Shown here: piece by piece, positions 57,301 through 64,000 of the stretch
Layout of the letters: every line of letters begins with the position of its first letter
Numbering within the stretch: position 1 is the first letter of the stretch
Assembly (NCBI RefSeq): GCF_047511655.1
Contig: NC_133393.1
Coordinates: 155,139,779-155,203,778 of the forward strand
Direction: 5' to 3'
DNA: 64,000 bases
From: Castor canadensis
Taxonomy: Eukaryota; Chordata; Mammalia; Rodentia; Castoridae
The notes under the pieces: generated by a model
Told to the model about the DNA's origin: nothing
What the model saw: only the letters and a program-made list of their open reading frames with translations
Databases searched by the model: none
Made by a program: the position numbers and the translations under genes

Positions 57301-60195
57301 TGTGGGGAGAAGAAAGAGTGAGCAACTTCATCTCAGAGGCTGCACATTGCCAGGAGGGTACCCTGCTGGGATTCCACTGAGTATACCCCAAGACCCTAAG
57401 CAGCAGGGGTGCAGAGAGTCCCAGTCACACCAGAACCCAGGCCCCAGAGTGAACCAGGTGATGGGAACCGCCACACACCCAGCTGAGCCGGGGAGCATGG
57501 CGAGGCCACTGGTGGACACGAGGCCGGTGACTCTGGGTGACAGTCCACACCCGTTCACAGCAAGGTTTATGGGAAACAGCATTCCCCATGCTGTGGAATA
57601 TGAGGTTGTGCCCAAGGTTTGGGTGACCCAACCGGAGACAGAAACCAGGGAAGAAACTTGTCTGCAAAGAATCGAAACTTGTTCTCCGTTTGATCCCTCA
57701 GGCTGGAAGGAACCCAAATGAGGGGACTGCATCTAGGCCGGTGAGCTCTGCATGGACGGGGTGACAGAGTGTTCTGGAGGTTCAGGATGAGGACTGGAGA
57801 GGGGCCGTGAGACAGCTTGCGACACAGGAGCAGTTTACAAACATAAGGCGGACCGCTCCAGACACAGTTTAGATCTGATCGCTCAAACAAGTGAGAAACA
57901 GGGAGGCGTCCTTGCAGGAGGCGTGGGTAGGACACCGCAGAGCCCATCAGGAACCGCTACACACTCAGCTGGAGCGTGATGAGGTCACTGGCAGATGCAT
58001 GGTCAGTGACTTGGGAGTGACACAAACACTGGGCCCACCACTTACAAGCTGTGCTCTAGGGGAAACCCCTTGGCTCTGTGTGCCTCAGTTTCCTTATCTG
58101 TCAGGTAGAAGGCTAACAGTTTCACACTGTGGGTGACATGGGAGGCACATGTAGCGTTGTGTAAACCACTCAGAACACTGGCCCATATTGAGCAGTCCCT
58201 AACTGTCACATCTCTGTTATTACCATCAAGGCTGAGGTCTGCACTCGCCTTGCAAAGCGCTCCTAACACTCCTATCGGCATAACTGGGCCTCGTTCCCGC
58301 CCACCAGCCTGAGGGCTTTCACCACCTGAGCGGGCTCTCGCCTCCTCCTACCTCGTGGAAGTCAGCGTCGCGCGTGGCCGCCAGCTCGAAGCCCTGCCGC
58401 TGGCTCTCGTGCTGCAGGACATGGGCCAGCAGCTGGTAGGCTGTGCGGACATCGTTGCCGAAGAGCACGCCGCTGTGCTGTGTGGCGTTCCGCAGCGCCT
58501 TTGCCAGCTGCAGGGACCGGTCGCCATCCATCCGAGTCTCATTGCGGCTCAGCTTGTCATTCTGGAATGGGGGAAACAAGCTCAAAGTCTGCAAACTGAC
58601 ACTCACTGCCCGGTCCTTCCTGGTATTCAGAAATCCTCTACTTTCTGGTGAAAGTATCCTTGTTAGAATGGCACTTTCAAAATCCCAAAGTCCAGAAATG
58701 ACCTTGGGTTGGCAACTATGGGAGGAAAAGGGGCAAGAGGAGAAAACTCTATGTGACTGTGACCAGTTAGCAGATAAAACACCACGAAACAGGTGAGACC
58801 TGAGGGCAAGTGGAGGTGAACGTGGGGACTTAGCATTTGCAGAGCCAAAACCCAGAGCTGGGGTCCTGGGGTCAAGAGACGCAATTAGTACAGTATGCAT
58901 AACATGCCAGCCTGATGAGCTGGCCCTTGCCTCTGTCCTGCAGCACTGCACCCCAGCAGTCCTCCTGCCTCCACACCCATGCTTCTGGGGAACACTGCCC
59001 AGTACCCAAGCACAACCCCCGTGTGCACACACCCTGTATGCACCTCCCTGAGGCTCCAGCCTACCAAGACTTTGAGATCCAAGAAGGAGCCAGTAGTGCA
59101 GTTGAAGAGCTCTGGGGGCAGCCAGCCTTTCTCGCCACTGCAGTGCCGGATGGCGTTTCCTAGGGAATGAGAACCAGAATTGTGGGAGCACTGTGCAATG
59201 TGCCAGCCGGAAAGTACTCAGACCCCAGCACTGAGCAGAGGTGAGAATTATAGGGGCCCAGGCTGGGCAGGCCCATGGCCAAGAGGCTCCCATCTTTCAC
59301 ACAGGGGCCTCCTCCAAGGCTGCTCTGACATTTGCAGTCACGCAAAGTGCCCAGCAAATACAAGCAAACAGACATGTGCGCGAGTCCATGAGGGAAGAGA
59401 CCAGCCAAATGGTGCGTTAAGTACTGATGGTCCCCATACACCTCACTGATTCCAAACACCCCTTCCCATGTGGACACCATCACTGTCCCCATTTCACAGA
59501 GAACTCAGTGCCAAGAGTAGTGAGGCTACTCACTCTGCCCCAGGCAGAGAGCAGAAGAGACCAGAAGTGTACCCAGACCAGACTGATGGACATCACTGCC
59601 CCACGTGACCTAGTTTCTGTTACGTCCCTTGTGTGTTTAGGCCCTTCCTATTAAGGAAAGGCAATTTTATTTCTCCCTTCACTTTGCCCAAAGACTGCCC
59701 TTTGACAGGATATTCTGAGAATTTGACGTCTGGAAGCTTTCCTGGAAAAAGGCCTGCGTTCGTCCAGTTGCCTGCCCAAGGATGCCATGGGTCCCCTGAC
59801 TGACTTACCCACAGATCCCTTGGGACATGGCACTGCAGCTGGCTGCCCGAACTTCGTCTGAGGCCACCAAATGCCAGCCTCAAACGCTCTGGGACATCCA
59901 TTGTAGACAACTGGGGAACAGAGGGAAGAAGCTGCTCAGGCCACACGTCTGTGCCCACCAACAAGTTGTGTGCTCCTCCCTGCAGGAGGCCCCCACCACT
60001 AGGGAACCCCCGGAACCCTCCTTCCCTGACTGATGTCAGAACTGGCTTTGAGTTGTGACAACCTCACGATGAGCCAGGTTTCTAGAAGGCCAAGAGAACC
60101 CAGAATACCAGGTTGTCAAAGGCTTCCAAGCCTAGTGCATGCAGATGCCCCACATGCGTGCCACACACACCACAGTGCATACCAACACCACACAT

Positions 60196-60235
<40 letters not shown>

Positions 60236-61978
60236 ACATACACACACCACACACACCACAGTGAACACACACATACACACACCACATACACACACCACAC
60301 ACACACACACCACACACATGCCACACACACATCACACCCACACACCTCCCCCCCACGCACATGCCACACACACCACAGTGCACACACACACACCACACAC
60401 ACACTCCACACATGCCACGCACACACATCTCAGGCAAATGCCAGCCTGCAGCCTGTTCTTCAGTGTGACCGAAAGGTTTCAAGGGACACCATGGACCTTC
60501 GCAGCCAAGTGAGGTGACCTCCGCGAAGGGGTTGTCACAGCGGTTGCACTGGCGACCTATGACGCCGGGCTTGCAGGCGCACTGTCCGGTGTCCATGTCA
60601 CACGTGCGGCTGTGGGAGCCATGGGGGAAGCAGTCGCAGGGCAGGCAGGCGTCCTGGGCTGGGGGCTTGTAGTAGTTCTCCTGCAAGAGTCAGAAGCACA
60701 GGTGACCTCAGACGCGCTGAGGCCCCGCTGCTGGAGGCTCCACCAGCGCGTGTGCTGGCTGCCAGCCTGACTGCTGGACCTCTCGTCCTGCTCAGTCCGC
60801 ACTCCCCTCCAACATGGCTGCCTCCTGGAGTTCCCAGGACAGACCCAGGAAATGGCATTCTCACGAAAAGCAGGACAGCTGTTTGAGTCTTGCACTGGAG
60901 TGTTTCCAGCACAAGACTGTCTCATCGTTGCAACTGCTACGAAGCACACAGAGAAGACTGATGTTATGGGGAAGCATGGCAGGGACCTGCGTGACAATTT
61001 TCCTTCCTGATCAGCAGGCCATGTCTCCCTGATAGCACGTGTCACTCTGTGAGTAGCTACTGTTACCCTCGAGCTGGCAGGAGGGTTTCGAGTTACTGGC
61101 CACCAACAGCAGTCATGGAATGACAATTCTGAAGGTACATGACAGGACTGATGTCAGGAGGTCGGGCTTCCTACAATTTGGACTGAATATGTGGGCGTGT
61201 TCAGAGATCCCAGGACCGTGCTCCATGCTGCACCTGTGTGAGGACTGGACATCGAGGTGGGGCGGAGCCAGGGCTCTGATATATATCTATATATATATCT
61301 TTTACGGTGCCAGGATCGAATCCAGGGTCATTGCTGGGTATGAGCTCTGCCACCAAGCCACCTCTCCAGGCTTCATATTTTTAAAACTTCTATCATTACT
61401 GAAAGCAAGCTTGGTAAAAGTCCAGGACAGCAGCCAGCTAGGAGAACCAAGGCTGGTGGTGAAGATGGGACAACCTTCAGAGAAACTGCTAGATCTCCTA
61501 TCACCCACTGGGTTTTGGGCTTCCATGGATTCCTTGGTGGGGAGGGTTCACTGGTGAGAAGCAGCCCAGGTGTGCTCAGTGCATGGGTGAGCAGCCCCAC
61601 ACTGTGTGTGTGTGTGCGTGTGTGACAGGAAGAGAGAGAGAAAGAGAGGGAGAGAGAGAGAGAGAAAACACTGACATGGGTAGATAGGCATAATGTATGC
61701 AGGAGCACACGTGAGTACAGTGGATGAGCGTGCAGGTAGCTCCATGAAAGTATGTGTACATGTGCATTTGTAGATGGTGTATATTCATATATAAGACCAA
61801 GTGCACATGTGTGCACAAGGCGGTGGTGACAGGCTACATCCCCAAAGGTCCCCTCACCTTGCACTGGCACTGGCCATTGGTCTTGTTGCAGTCAGGATCG
61901 AAGCCTTGGCTGACAGCACAGTGACAGGGGCCACAGACAGGATTCCCCCACCAGCCTTTGGGGCATGGAAGGTCGATT
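30329..61978 (-). CDS. CELSR1: CELSR1, 3' part: EGF-Lam to C terminus (22 exons)
   Basis: CELSR1 is the Flamingo-type adhesion GPCR (cadherin EGF LAG seven-pass receptor 1) of planar cell polarity, acting at cell-cell contacts with Frizzled and Vangl. Twenty-two exons join with matching phases and give 1070 residues to the stop (TCA on the plus strand, 30329-30331). Order, in fragment numbering: laminin-type EGF 1-102, hormone-receptor motif 103-168, GAIN 169-470, GPS 471-513, seven membrane helices about 517-765, then an acidic, Ser-rich tail to SDSEKP. Introns are GT/AG. The N-terminal cadherin, EGF and laminin-G exons lie right of the window. Introns are full of tandem repeats. No frame break is seen. 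CELSR2 and CELSR3 fit less well: the tail segments [10 protein letters not shown] and [12 protein letters not shown] are as I recall them for CELSR1, and the synteny with TRMU fits CELSR1 only. Confidence 0.96.
30555..30813 (-). CDS. CELSR1: CELSR1 exon: penultimate
   Basis: Begins after CTCACAG and encodes [40 protein letters not shown] and [20 protein letters not shown]. The donor is GA|GTAAGT; reading through it gives Glu and then a TAA stop at once. Confidence 0.95.
31067..31300 (-). CDS. CELSR1: CELSR1 exon: cytoplasmic tail 4
   Basis: Begins after GTCCCAG and encodes [40 protein letters not shown] and SNQPPEQRK. The donor is G|GTGCCT. Confidence 0.94.
31690..31839 (-). CDS. CELSR1: CELSR1 exon: acidic Ser-rich tail
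   Basis: Begins after CCTGCAG and encodes [40 protein letters not shown], then VHSTPK. The donor is G|GTGAGC. It is a low-complexity acidic region with many possible CK2-type sites. Confidence 0.95.
31997..32100 (-). CDS. CELSR1: CELSR1 exon: cytoplasmic tail 2
   Basis: Begins after CTCTCTAG and encodes [34 protein letters not shown]. The donor is G|GTATGG. Confidence 0.94.
32399..32493 (-). CDS. CELSR1: CELSR1 exon: cytoplasmic tail 1
   Basis: Begins after CCCACAG and encodes [31 protein letters not shown]. The donor is AG|GTCAGC. Confidence 0.94.
32964..33089 (-). CDS. CELSR1: CELSR1 exon: TM7 and juxtamembrane tail
   Basis: Begins after CCTCCAG and encodes [40 protein letters not shown]: 42 codons, phase 0 both sides. 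The donor is ACG|GTAAGA. Confidence 0.95.
33720..33846 (-). CDS. CELSR1: CELSR1 exon: TM6 and start of TM7
   Basis: Begins after TTCCACAG and encodes [42 protein letters not shown]. The donor is CAG|GTAGGT. Confidence 0.95.
33880..34012 (+). repeat. Short degenerate CCATCCAC-type repeat
   Basis: An imperfect CCATCC/CCACCC tract in a CELSR1 intron. It is a small, decayed relative of the large array at 37.9-39.3 kb. Confidence 0.7.
34320..34445 (+). repeat. MIR element
   Basis: 'gctagctgtgtgacccaggc' and 'ggtaaaagtggatgacaaca' follow the MIR core order. It lies in a CELSR1 intron. Confidence 0.6.
35352..35431 (-). CDS. CELSR1: CELSR1 exon: TM5 end and intracellular loop 3
   Basis: A small 80-nt exon after a long T-tract and CCAG. 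It encodes [19 protein letters not shown] and YYERKGV. The donor is GT|GTAAGT. Its phases (0 in, 2 out) fit both neighbours. Confidence 0.94.
35784..35896 (-). CDS. CELSR1: CELSR1 exon: extracellular loop 2 and TM5
   Basis: Begins after TATCCAG and encodes [36 protein letters not shown]. The conserved CWLS of loop 2 is present. The donor is ATC|GTGAGT. Confidence 0.95.
36300..36372 (+). repeat. CA-rich simple repeat
   Basis: Interrupted ACAC tract in a CELSR1 intron. Confidence 0.7.
36670..37135 (+). repeat. Probable L2 LINE 3' end
   Basis: 'ggtcactcccctgttcctaa' followed by 'accctctaatgaccaccca' and, at the end, 'gcctggcataaaggaggcac' with GAAT repeats, is the typical order of an L2 3' end. 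Recall only. Confidence 0.55.
37934..39290 (+). repeat. 1.35-kb CCAT/CCAC tetranucleotide-type array
   Basis: Almost pure (CCAT)n/(CCAC)n from about 37945 to 38925, then decaying to 39290, in the CELSR1 intron between the TM3-TM4 and TM5 exons. Within it a block is repeated with an offset of 359 to 415 bp: the landmarks 'ccaattatccaccatcc' (38136 and 38495) and 'cattcacctaccc' (38212 and 38627) each occur twice. Long open frames on both strands are a consequence of the period and are not genes. Confidence 0.95.
39598..39772 (-). CDS. CELSR1: CELSR1 exon: TM3-TM4
   Basis: Begins after CTGCGCAG and encodes [40 protein letters not shown] and [14 protein letters not shown]. The donor is G|GTGAGG. 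It holds TM3, the second intracellular loop and TM4. Confidence 0.95.
40265..40592 (+). repeat. 18-bp G-rich minisatellite, about 17 copies
   Basis: The unit is close to GGGGAGGCCACTGAGAAG. The core 'ggccact' occurs 17 times between 40274 and 40577 with small length changes in the G-runs. It lies in a CELSR1 intron. G-rich on the plus strand, hence C-rich in the CELSR1 pre-mRNA. Confidence 0.93.
43070..43384. mobile_element. Tigger-like (pogo/mariner) DNA transposon remnant
   Basis: The internal 'ttttggtacccacgggggtc' and 'ctgggacaatccccagtgc', the middle 'acaatacagtgtaacaact' and the rough inverted ends (CAGCCCTCTGTAT at 43070 and its counterpart ending ATGGCTG) fit the non-autonomous Tigger/MER family. 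No coding capacity. Family assigned from memory. Confidence 0.65.
45171..45378 (-). repeat. Composite ID-like/B1-like SINE, antisense
   Basis: 'gtgctggggattgagctcg' and 'aggcactaccacttgagcca' are the reversed ID part. 'cctccgcctcccaagcaggt' belongs to the reversed B1-like part. Confidence 0.8.
47645..47845 (-). CDS. CELSR1: CELSR1 exon: TM1-TM2
   Basis: Begins after CCCACAG and encodes [20 protein letters not shown], the helix [20 protein letters not shown] and [17 protein letters not shown]: 67 codons, phase 0 both sides. It covers the first two membrane helices. Confidence 0.95.
48045..48140 (+). repeat. Possible old L1 3' end
   Basis: 'cactaactgtccttaagtta' followed by 'cacattttgccacattagaaa' resembles the 3' end of ancient L1M elements. 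Weak. Confidence 0.35.
48365..48515 (-). repeat. MIR-like remnant
   Basis: 'tttactgagcatttcttagg' and 'ccttacacatgagaaaacgg' follow the reversed MIR order. Confidence 0.5.
50147..50273 (-). CDS. CELSR1: CELSR1 exon: GPS motif
   Basis: Begins after CTCTGCAG and encodes [38 protein letters not shown]. It has the four-Cys/two-Trp GPS pattern together with the previous exon. The cleavage triplet is H-S-T (Thr codon at plus-strand 50183-50185) instead of canonical H-L-T/S. The donor is GAG|GTGGGC. Confidence 0.95.
50720..50835 (+). repeat. MIR element
   Basis: 'ctctgggaaattcacataac' and 'tcatctgtaaagtgggatg' match the MIR core. Confidence 0.6.
51335..51428 (-). repeat. ID-type SINE, antisense
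   Basis: A T-tract of 19 (the reversed tail), then 'ggtgctgggatcaaacccaa' and 'aggcaagctacatcccagcc'. Confidence 0.75.
51985..52385 (+). repeat. TG-rich alternating tract
   Basis: About 400 bp of interrupted (TG)n with GTGTGCAT-type units, ending in a purer (TG)n near 52345-52380. It lies in a CELSR1 intron. Confidence 0.9.
52586..52753 (-). CDS. CELSR1: CELSR1 exon: GAIN subdomain B
   Basis: Begins after CATCACAG and encodes [39 protein letters not shown]. The PVCVFWNHS segment is the first part of the GPS fold. The donor is GA|GTAAGT. Confidence 0.95.
53511..53712 (-). CDS. CELSR1: CELSR1 exon: GAIN domain with RRRR cluster
   Basis: Begins after CATTGCAG and encodes [40 protein letters not shown] and [10 protein letters not shown] run of four Arg (plus-strand 53615-53626) sits in a likely loop. 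The donor is CG|GTAAGG. Confidence 0.95.
53835..54140 (+). mobile_element. Old L1 (L1M-type) 3' remnant
   Basis: 'ggcattattcacaatagtca' with 'gggcgaatacataaacaaca' matches the ORF2 end of L1 in plus orientation, and 'gactgtgcccttaaaaatca' resembles an L1M 3' end. It is highly decayed. Confidence 0.55.
54850..55265 (+). repeat. ACACATATAC-type alternating repeat
   Basis: Interrupted (CA)/(TA) units with a loose 'acacatggaatatacacatg' motif recurring at irregular spacing. It lies in a CELSR1 intron. Confidence 0.88.
55557..55700 (-). CDS. CELSR1: CELSR1 exon: GAIN domain (tandem acceptor)
   Basis: With the acceptor CTTTTCCAG at 55701-55702 it encodes [20 protein letters not shown] to VFKPLEKR. 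The residues before VDIFDK match the ILA expected for CELSR1, so I chose this acceptor over a second AG 9 nt further in. The donor is G|GTAAAA. Confidence 0.9.
57007..57190 (-). CDS. CELSR1: CELSR1 exon: GAIN domain
   Basis: Begins after TGGCCAG and encodes [40 protein letters not shown] and FVIVTANM. The donor is G|GTAAGG. Confidence 0.95.
58035..58170 (+). repeat. MIR element
   Basis: 'gtgcctcagtttccttatct' is the MIR core. Flanking 'cccaccacttacaagctgtg' fits its 5' side. Confidence 0.65.
58352..58561 (-). CDS. CELSR1: CELSR1 exon: GAIN domain start
   Basis: Begins after CATTCCAG and encodes [40 protein letters not shown] and DADFHE: 70 codons, phase 0 on both sides. The frame stays open into the preceding 503-bp intron by chance. 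Confidence 0.95.
59065..59159 (-). CDS. CELSR1: CELSR1 exon: hormone-receptor motif part 2
   Basis: Begins after TCCCTAG and encodes [20 protein letters not shown] to SFLDLKVL. The donor is TTG|GTAGGC, phase 0. It ends the HRM. Confidence 0.94.
59809..59910 (-). CDS. CELSR1: CELSR1 exon: hormone-receptor motif part 1
   Basis: Begins after TTCCCCAG and encodes [20 protein letters not shown] to CPKGSVG. The donor is G|GTAAGT. The Trp pair and cysteines are typical of the HRM of adhesion GPCRs. Confidence 0.95.
60150..60425 (+). repeat. CA-rich microsatellite
   Basis: A (CA)n tract with ACACCACA interruptions, purest at 60200-60235, between two CELSR1 EGF/HRM exons and only 72 bp from the weak donor of the 60497-60680 exon. 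Confidence 0.9.
60497..60680 (-). CDS. CELSR1: CELSR1 exon: laminin-EGF part 2
   Basis: Begins after CTTGCAG and encodes [34 protein letters not shown] and EVTSLGCE. The exon border is fixed by the phase of the next exon, but the donor is an unusually weak G|GTCCAT (see findings). Confidence 0.92.
61285..61375 (-). repeat. tRNA-derived SINE remnant, antisense
   Basis: A TA-rich tract is followed by 'ggtgccaggatcgaatccag' and 'gagctctgccaccaagccac', a reversed tRNA-like body that differs from the common ID copies here. Confidence 0.55.
61598..61672 (+). repeat. (TG)n plus (GA)n microsatellite
   Basis: 'tgtgtgtgtgtgcgtgtgtg' is directly followed by (AG)n to 61669. Confidence 0.88.
61858..61978 (-). 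CDS. CELSR1: CELSR1 exon: laminin-EGF part 1
   Basis: Begins after CTACCAG and encodes [18 protein letters not shown] to [10 protein letters not shown]. The donor is AAG|GTGAGG. The cysteine pattern fits a laminin-type EGF module. It is the first exon I can support from the right edge. Confidence 0.93.
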
Positions 61979-62217
61979 CTGGTAGAAGAAGATGGAAGGT
62001 TTATGGAGCAGTGCTTCCTATGAGGCGTGAAGCCTGCTGGTGGCCAGGGCAGGAAGATGGTCTCCCACTTCATCACCATCCTCCCTCGACTCAGGGCCTC
62101 AGTTTCCTCCTTACTGGCTCCAAACTCAGGCCCCACCCGACCAGGGCCCTTAGAATTTTGTGTCCTATTCACAGGCTTCCGGGCCACATATCCAAGAGGA
62201 TTCTACCTACAAAACTG

Positions 62218-62430
62218 CAGTGAGCCAGTGGCTCACGCCTGTAAACCCAGCTACTGGGAAGGCAGAGATCAGGAGAATCACAGTTTGAGATCAGCCTGGG
62301 GAAACAGTTTGTGAGACCCTATCTTAAAATAGTGACCACAAAAAAGGGCTGGTGGAGTGGTTCAAGTGGAAAAGCACCTGCCTAGCAAGTGTGAGTTGAG
62401 TTCAAGCCCCAATACCACCAAAAAAAAGAT
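62218..62430 (+). repeat. Composite B1-like/ID-like SINE
   Basis: 'gtggctcacgcctgtaaacc' and 'gctactgggaaggcagagat' are the left part. 'agggctggtggagtggttca' to 'gttcaagccccaataccacc' is the ID-like right part with an A-tail. Confidence 0.85.
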
Positions 62431-62442
62431 GCATATATAAAT

Positions 62443-62525
62443 GGAGGCCTGGCTCAAGTGGTGGAGTACCTGCCTAGTGAGCATGAGGCCCTGAGTTCAA
62501 ACCCCAGTGACTATAAAACAAAAAC
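62443..62525 (+). repeat. ID-type SINE adjoining the composite SINE
   Basis: 'ggcctggctcaagtggtgga' and 'gagttcaaaccccagtgac' plus an A-rich tail. It was inserted in or next to the tail of the preceding element. Confidence 0.8.
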
Positions 62526-64000
62526 TTGAAAAGAACTTCTTTTCTCCCCCTTTCTTTTATCTAGAAAACAAATGAGAGCCCCTAGCCGGGTCTCAGGTGA
62601 GTGTGACGTAACCACGATCAGCAAGGTGGAGATGCCACCTATCTGCGTGCACTCTGAGCCCTGCATCTGCACGATGCCTCACAGGGGCTCAGTGACAACA
62701 GAGCCCACTGCCAGGCTGGCTTCAAGGCCCCAGCCCCACACACAGGCAGGCTGAGCTCACTGTCTGGGCAACCTTCTTCCAGGGACCTGGGCATCTGCCA
62801 TGGGACAACAGGTCCAGAGCATCTCTCACTACTCAGGTCCCCTGAGTCAAACACTGGCCACATCCCCACCGAGGCTCTTGGCAGTCTTTTTGCTCCGGGC
62901 AGTCTTTCCCCAGATGTGATGCACTTTCACAACAGGGAGGTGCAGACACAGTGGCTGTGGCGTTGAGTGGGATCTGCCCTCCCTCACTGAGGTGTCCACA
63001 GAGACCGGAAGACACCAGGACTGCAGTCTCGGTCGGGATGAGGCAGGCTGCTCTTCAATGCAGCTGCCATCTGTGTGCAGCTCACCCACCTGTTCCCAGC
63101 ATGCTCTGCACCCGAGCACTCACTAAAGACCTGTCTGCCCCTGCCCAGGTCCTCCAGGTTCCTTGAGACAAAGGTTGCCAGTATTTACCACCCAGGATCA
63201 GGCATTTCCACGCCCCACCCCCATCAACCTCCCATACTCGCTCACTGCTAAGCAAGTGTTAAGTACTAACTGTGTACACCACACAGAGAGACGACAGCCT
63301 GGTCAAGTTCCTGAAACCTGGAGTTCCAGTCTTGTATTTATAGACCGTGCTTGCCACGCGGGGATCCCATGGCCTTGGTATAACATCCACCCCCGTCAGC
63401 CTGGTGTGTCTGCAATGCCAGGCCTGGGGGACGGGATTGGCCTCTGGGCTTCAACCAGCTCTTGCTTCCTCCTGCTCTACACTGTGTTCCGCAAGGCTCT
63501 GTAAGACCCAGCCCAGCCTTGCCCTGCCACTGCTGCTGGGCCCCAATGGCCTCTGTTCCTATCTCACACAACAGGTCCTCCCTCCCCATCCCCTACCTCC
63601 GTCTCCCTGCCTCAGGACACGCCTGCCCTCTGACTGACCCACTGCCCTCTCTAGCCCTGCCCCCGTGGTTAAATTTCATGCTGTTCCTCTTTAGCCTCCC
63701 TGGCTCCCACCTTCCTCTGCACTCTAGGACATCTTTTCTAAGCTCTTTCTTTGTTACTTTATTTTTTTTTCTTCTAAGCTCTCCCTTGGATCAAGTCTCA
63801 CTGACACCCAGAGGGCAGTGGGGTGGTTCTCATCTTCCTTTGACGTCACCAGCCCAAGGGCACAGGCTACCTCTTGCTCATGGCTAGGGATTACAACACA
63901 TGCAGGGACAGGGTGGCCAAAGAGCAGAGCAAGGGGTCTCTGCCACTCAGGGTGGGGCTAGCACCCACATGGCTCCTGCAGCACGGTGGCCTTCACCACG

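Larger units (their letters stand above)
61979..64000. other. CELSR1 upstream intron, right end of the window
   Basis: I see no exon here. It contains a composite SINE and a second ID element (62220-62520). The remaining minus-strand frames, including a Cys-rich one at 62833-63015, lack splice borders and phase fit to the next exon. Confidence 0.55.

Noticed and set aside
58319-59293. 324-residue minus-strand open frame
   Set aside because: Only its C-terminal 70 codons are real CELSR1 coding sequence (58352-58561). The rest is intron and the wrong frame of the next exon; the intron of 503 bp is not a multiple of three.
60033-60517. THTHTTHT-type open frames of 134-159 residues
   Set aside because: They come from the CA microsatellite between two CELSR1 exons.
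62833-63015. Possible upstream CELSR1 EGF exon on the minus strand
   Set aside because: Some cysteines are present, but I could not place AG/GT borders giving the phase needed to join the exon at 61858-61978, and the spacing does not fit an EGF module.
63950-64000. Possible exon cut by the right edge
   Set aside because: The minus-strand reading soon meets a stop and no donor of good quality is present. Too little sequence to support it.

Overview
This window is mammalian nuclear DNA. It has split genes with GT/AG introns, a CpG-rich promoter, an antisense L1 tail and many SINEs. The gene order GTSE1 (+), TRMU (+), CELSR1 (-) is the block known from human 22q13.31, so the locus is orthologous to it. 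The abundant SINEs join a 7SL/B1-like left part to an ID-like tRNA part ('ggctcaagtggtagagc ... ttcaaaccccagtac', then an A-rich tail). That points to a rodent. From memory of such elements I favour a castorimorph (beaver-like) rodent; this is an inference and no search was run.

Layout. 1-2.8 kb: last three coding exons of GTSE1, carrying four clathrin-binding-type LIDL-class motifs. 2.8-7.4 kb: intergenic DNA with a composite SINE and a 5'-truncated antisense L1 flanked by a 12-nt duplication. 7.4-27.0 kb: complete TRMU, the mitochondrial tRNA 2-thiouridylase, with 11 coding exons, 417 codons and a CpG-rich promoter carrying a GC box and an ETS/GABP site. Its second intron holds an antisense RPS29 processed pseudogene. 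27.0-28.5 kb: short tail-to-tail intergenic gap. 28.5-62.0 kb: the 3' part of CELSR1 on the minus strand. I resolved 22 exons with matching phases, encoding 1070 residues: laminin-type EGF, hormone-receptor motif, GAIN/GPS, seven membrane helices and cytoplasmic tail. 62.0-64.0 kb: upstream CELSR1 intron with SINEs and no exon I can support.

The CELSR1 introns are rich in tandem repeats: a 1.3-kb CCAT/CCAC-type array, an 18-bp minisatellite of about 17 copies, and several long TG/CA tracts. Large open frames inside these repeats are artefacts.

The three genes do unrelated jobs: mitotic spindle/p53 control, mitochondrial tRNA modification, and planar cell polarity adhesion-GPCR signalling. 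They are neighbours by conserved synteny, not an operon. I found no new biological system. The items most worth a check are the CELSR1 GPS sequence (H-S-T), an in-frame tandem splice acceptor in CELSR1, a very weak donor in CELSR1, and the long CELSR1 intronic array.
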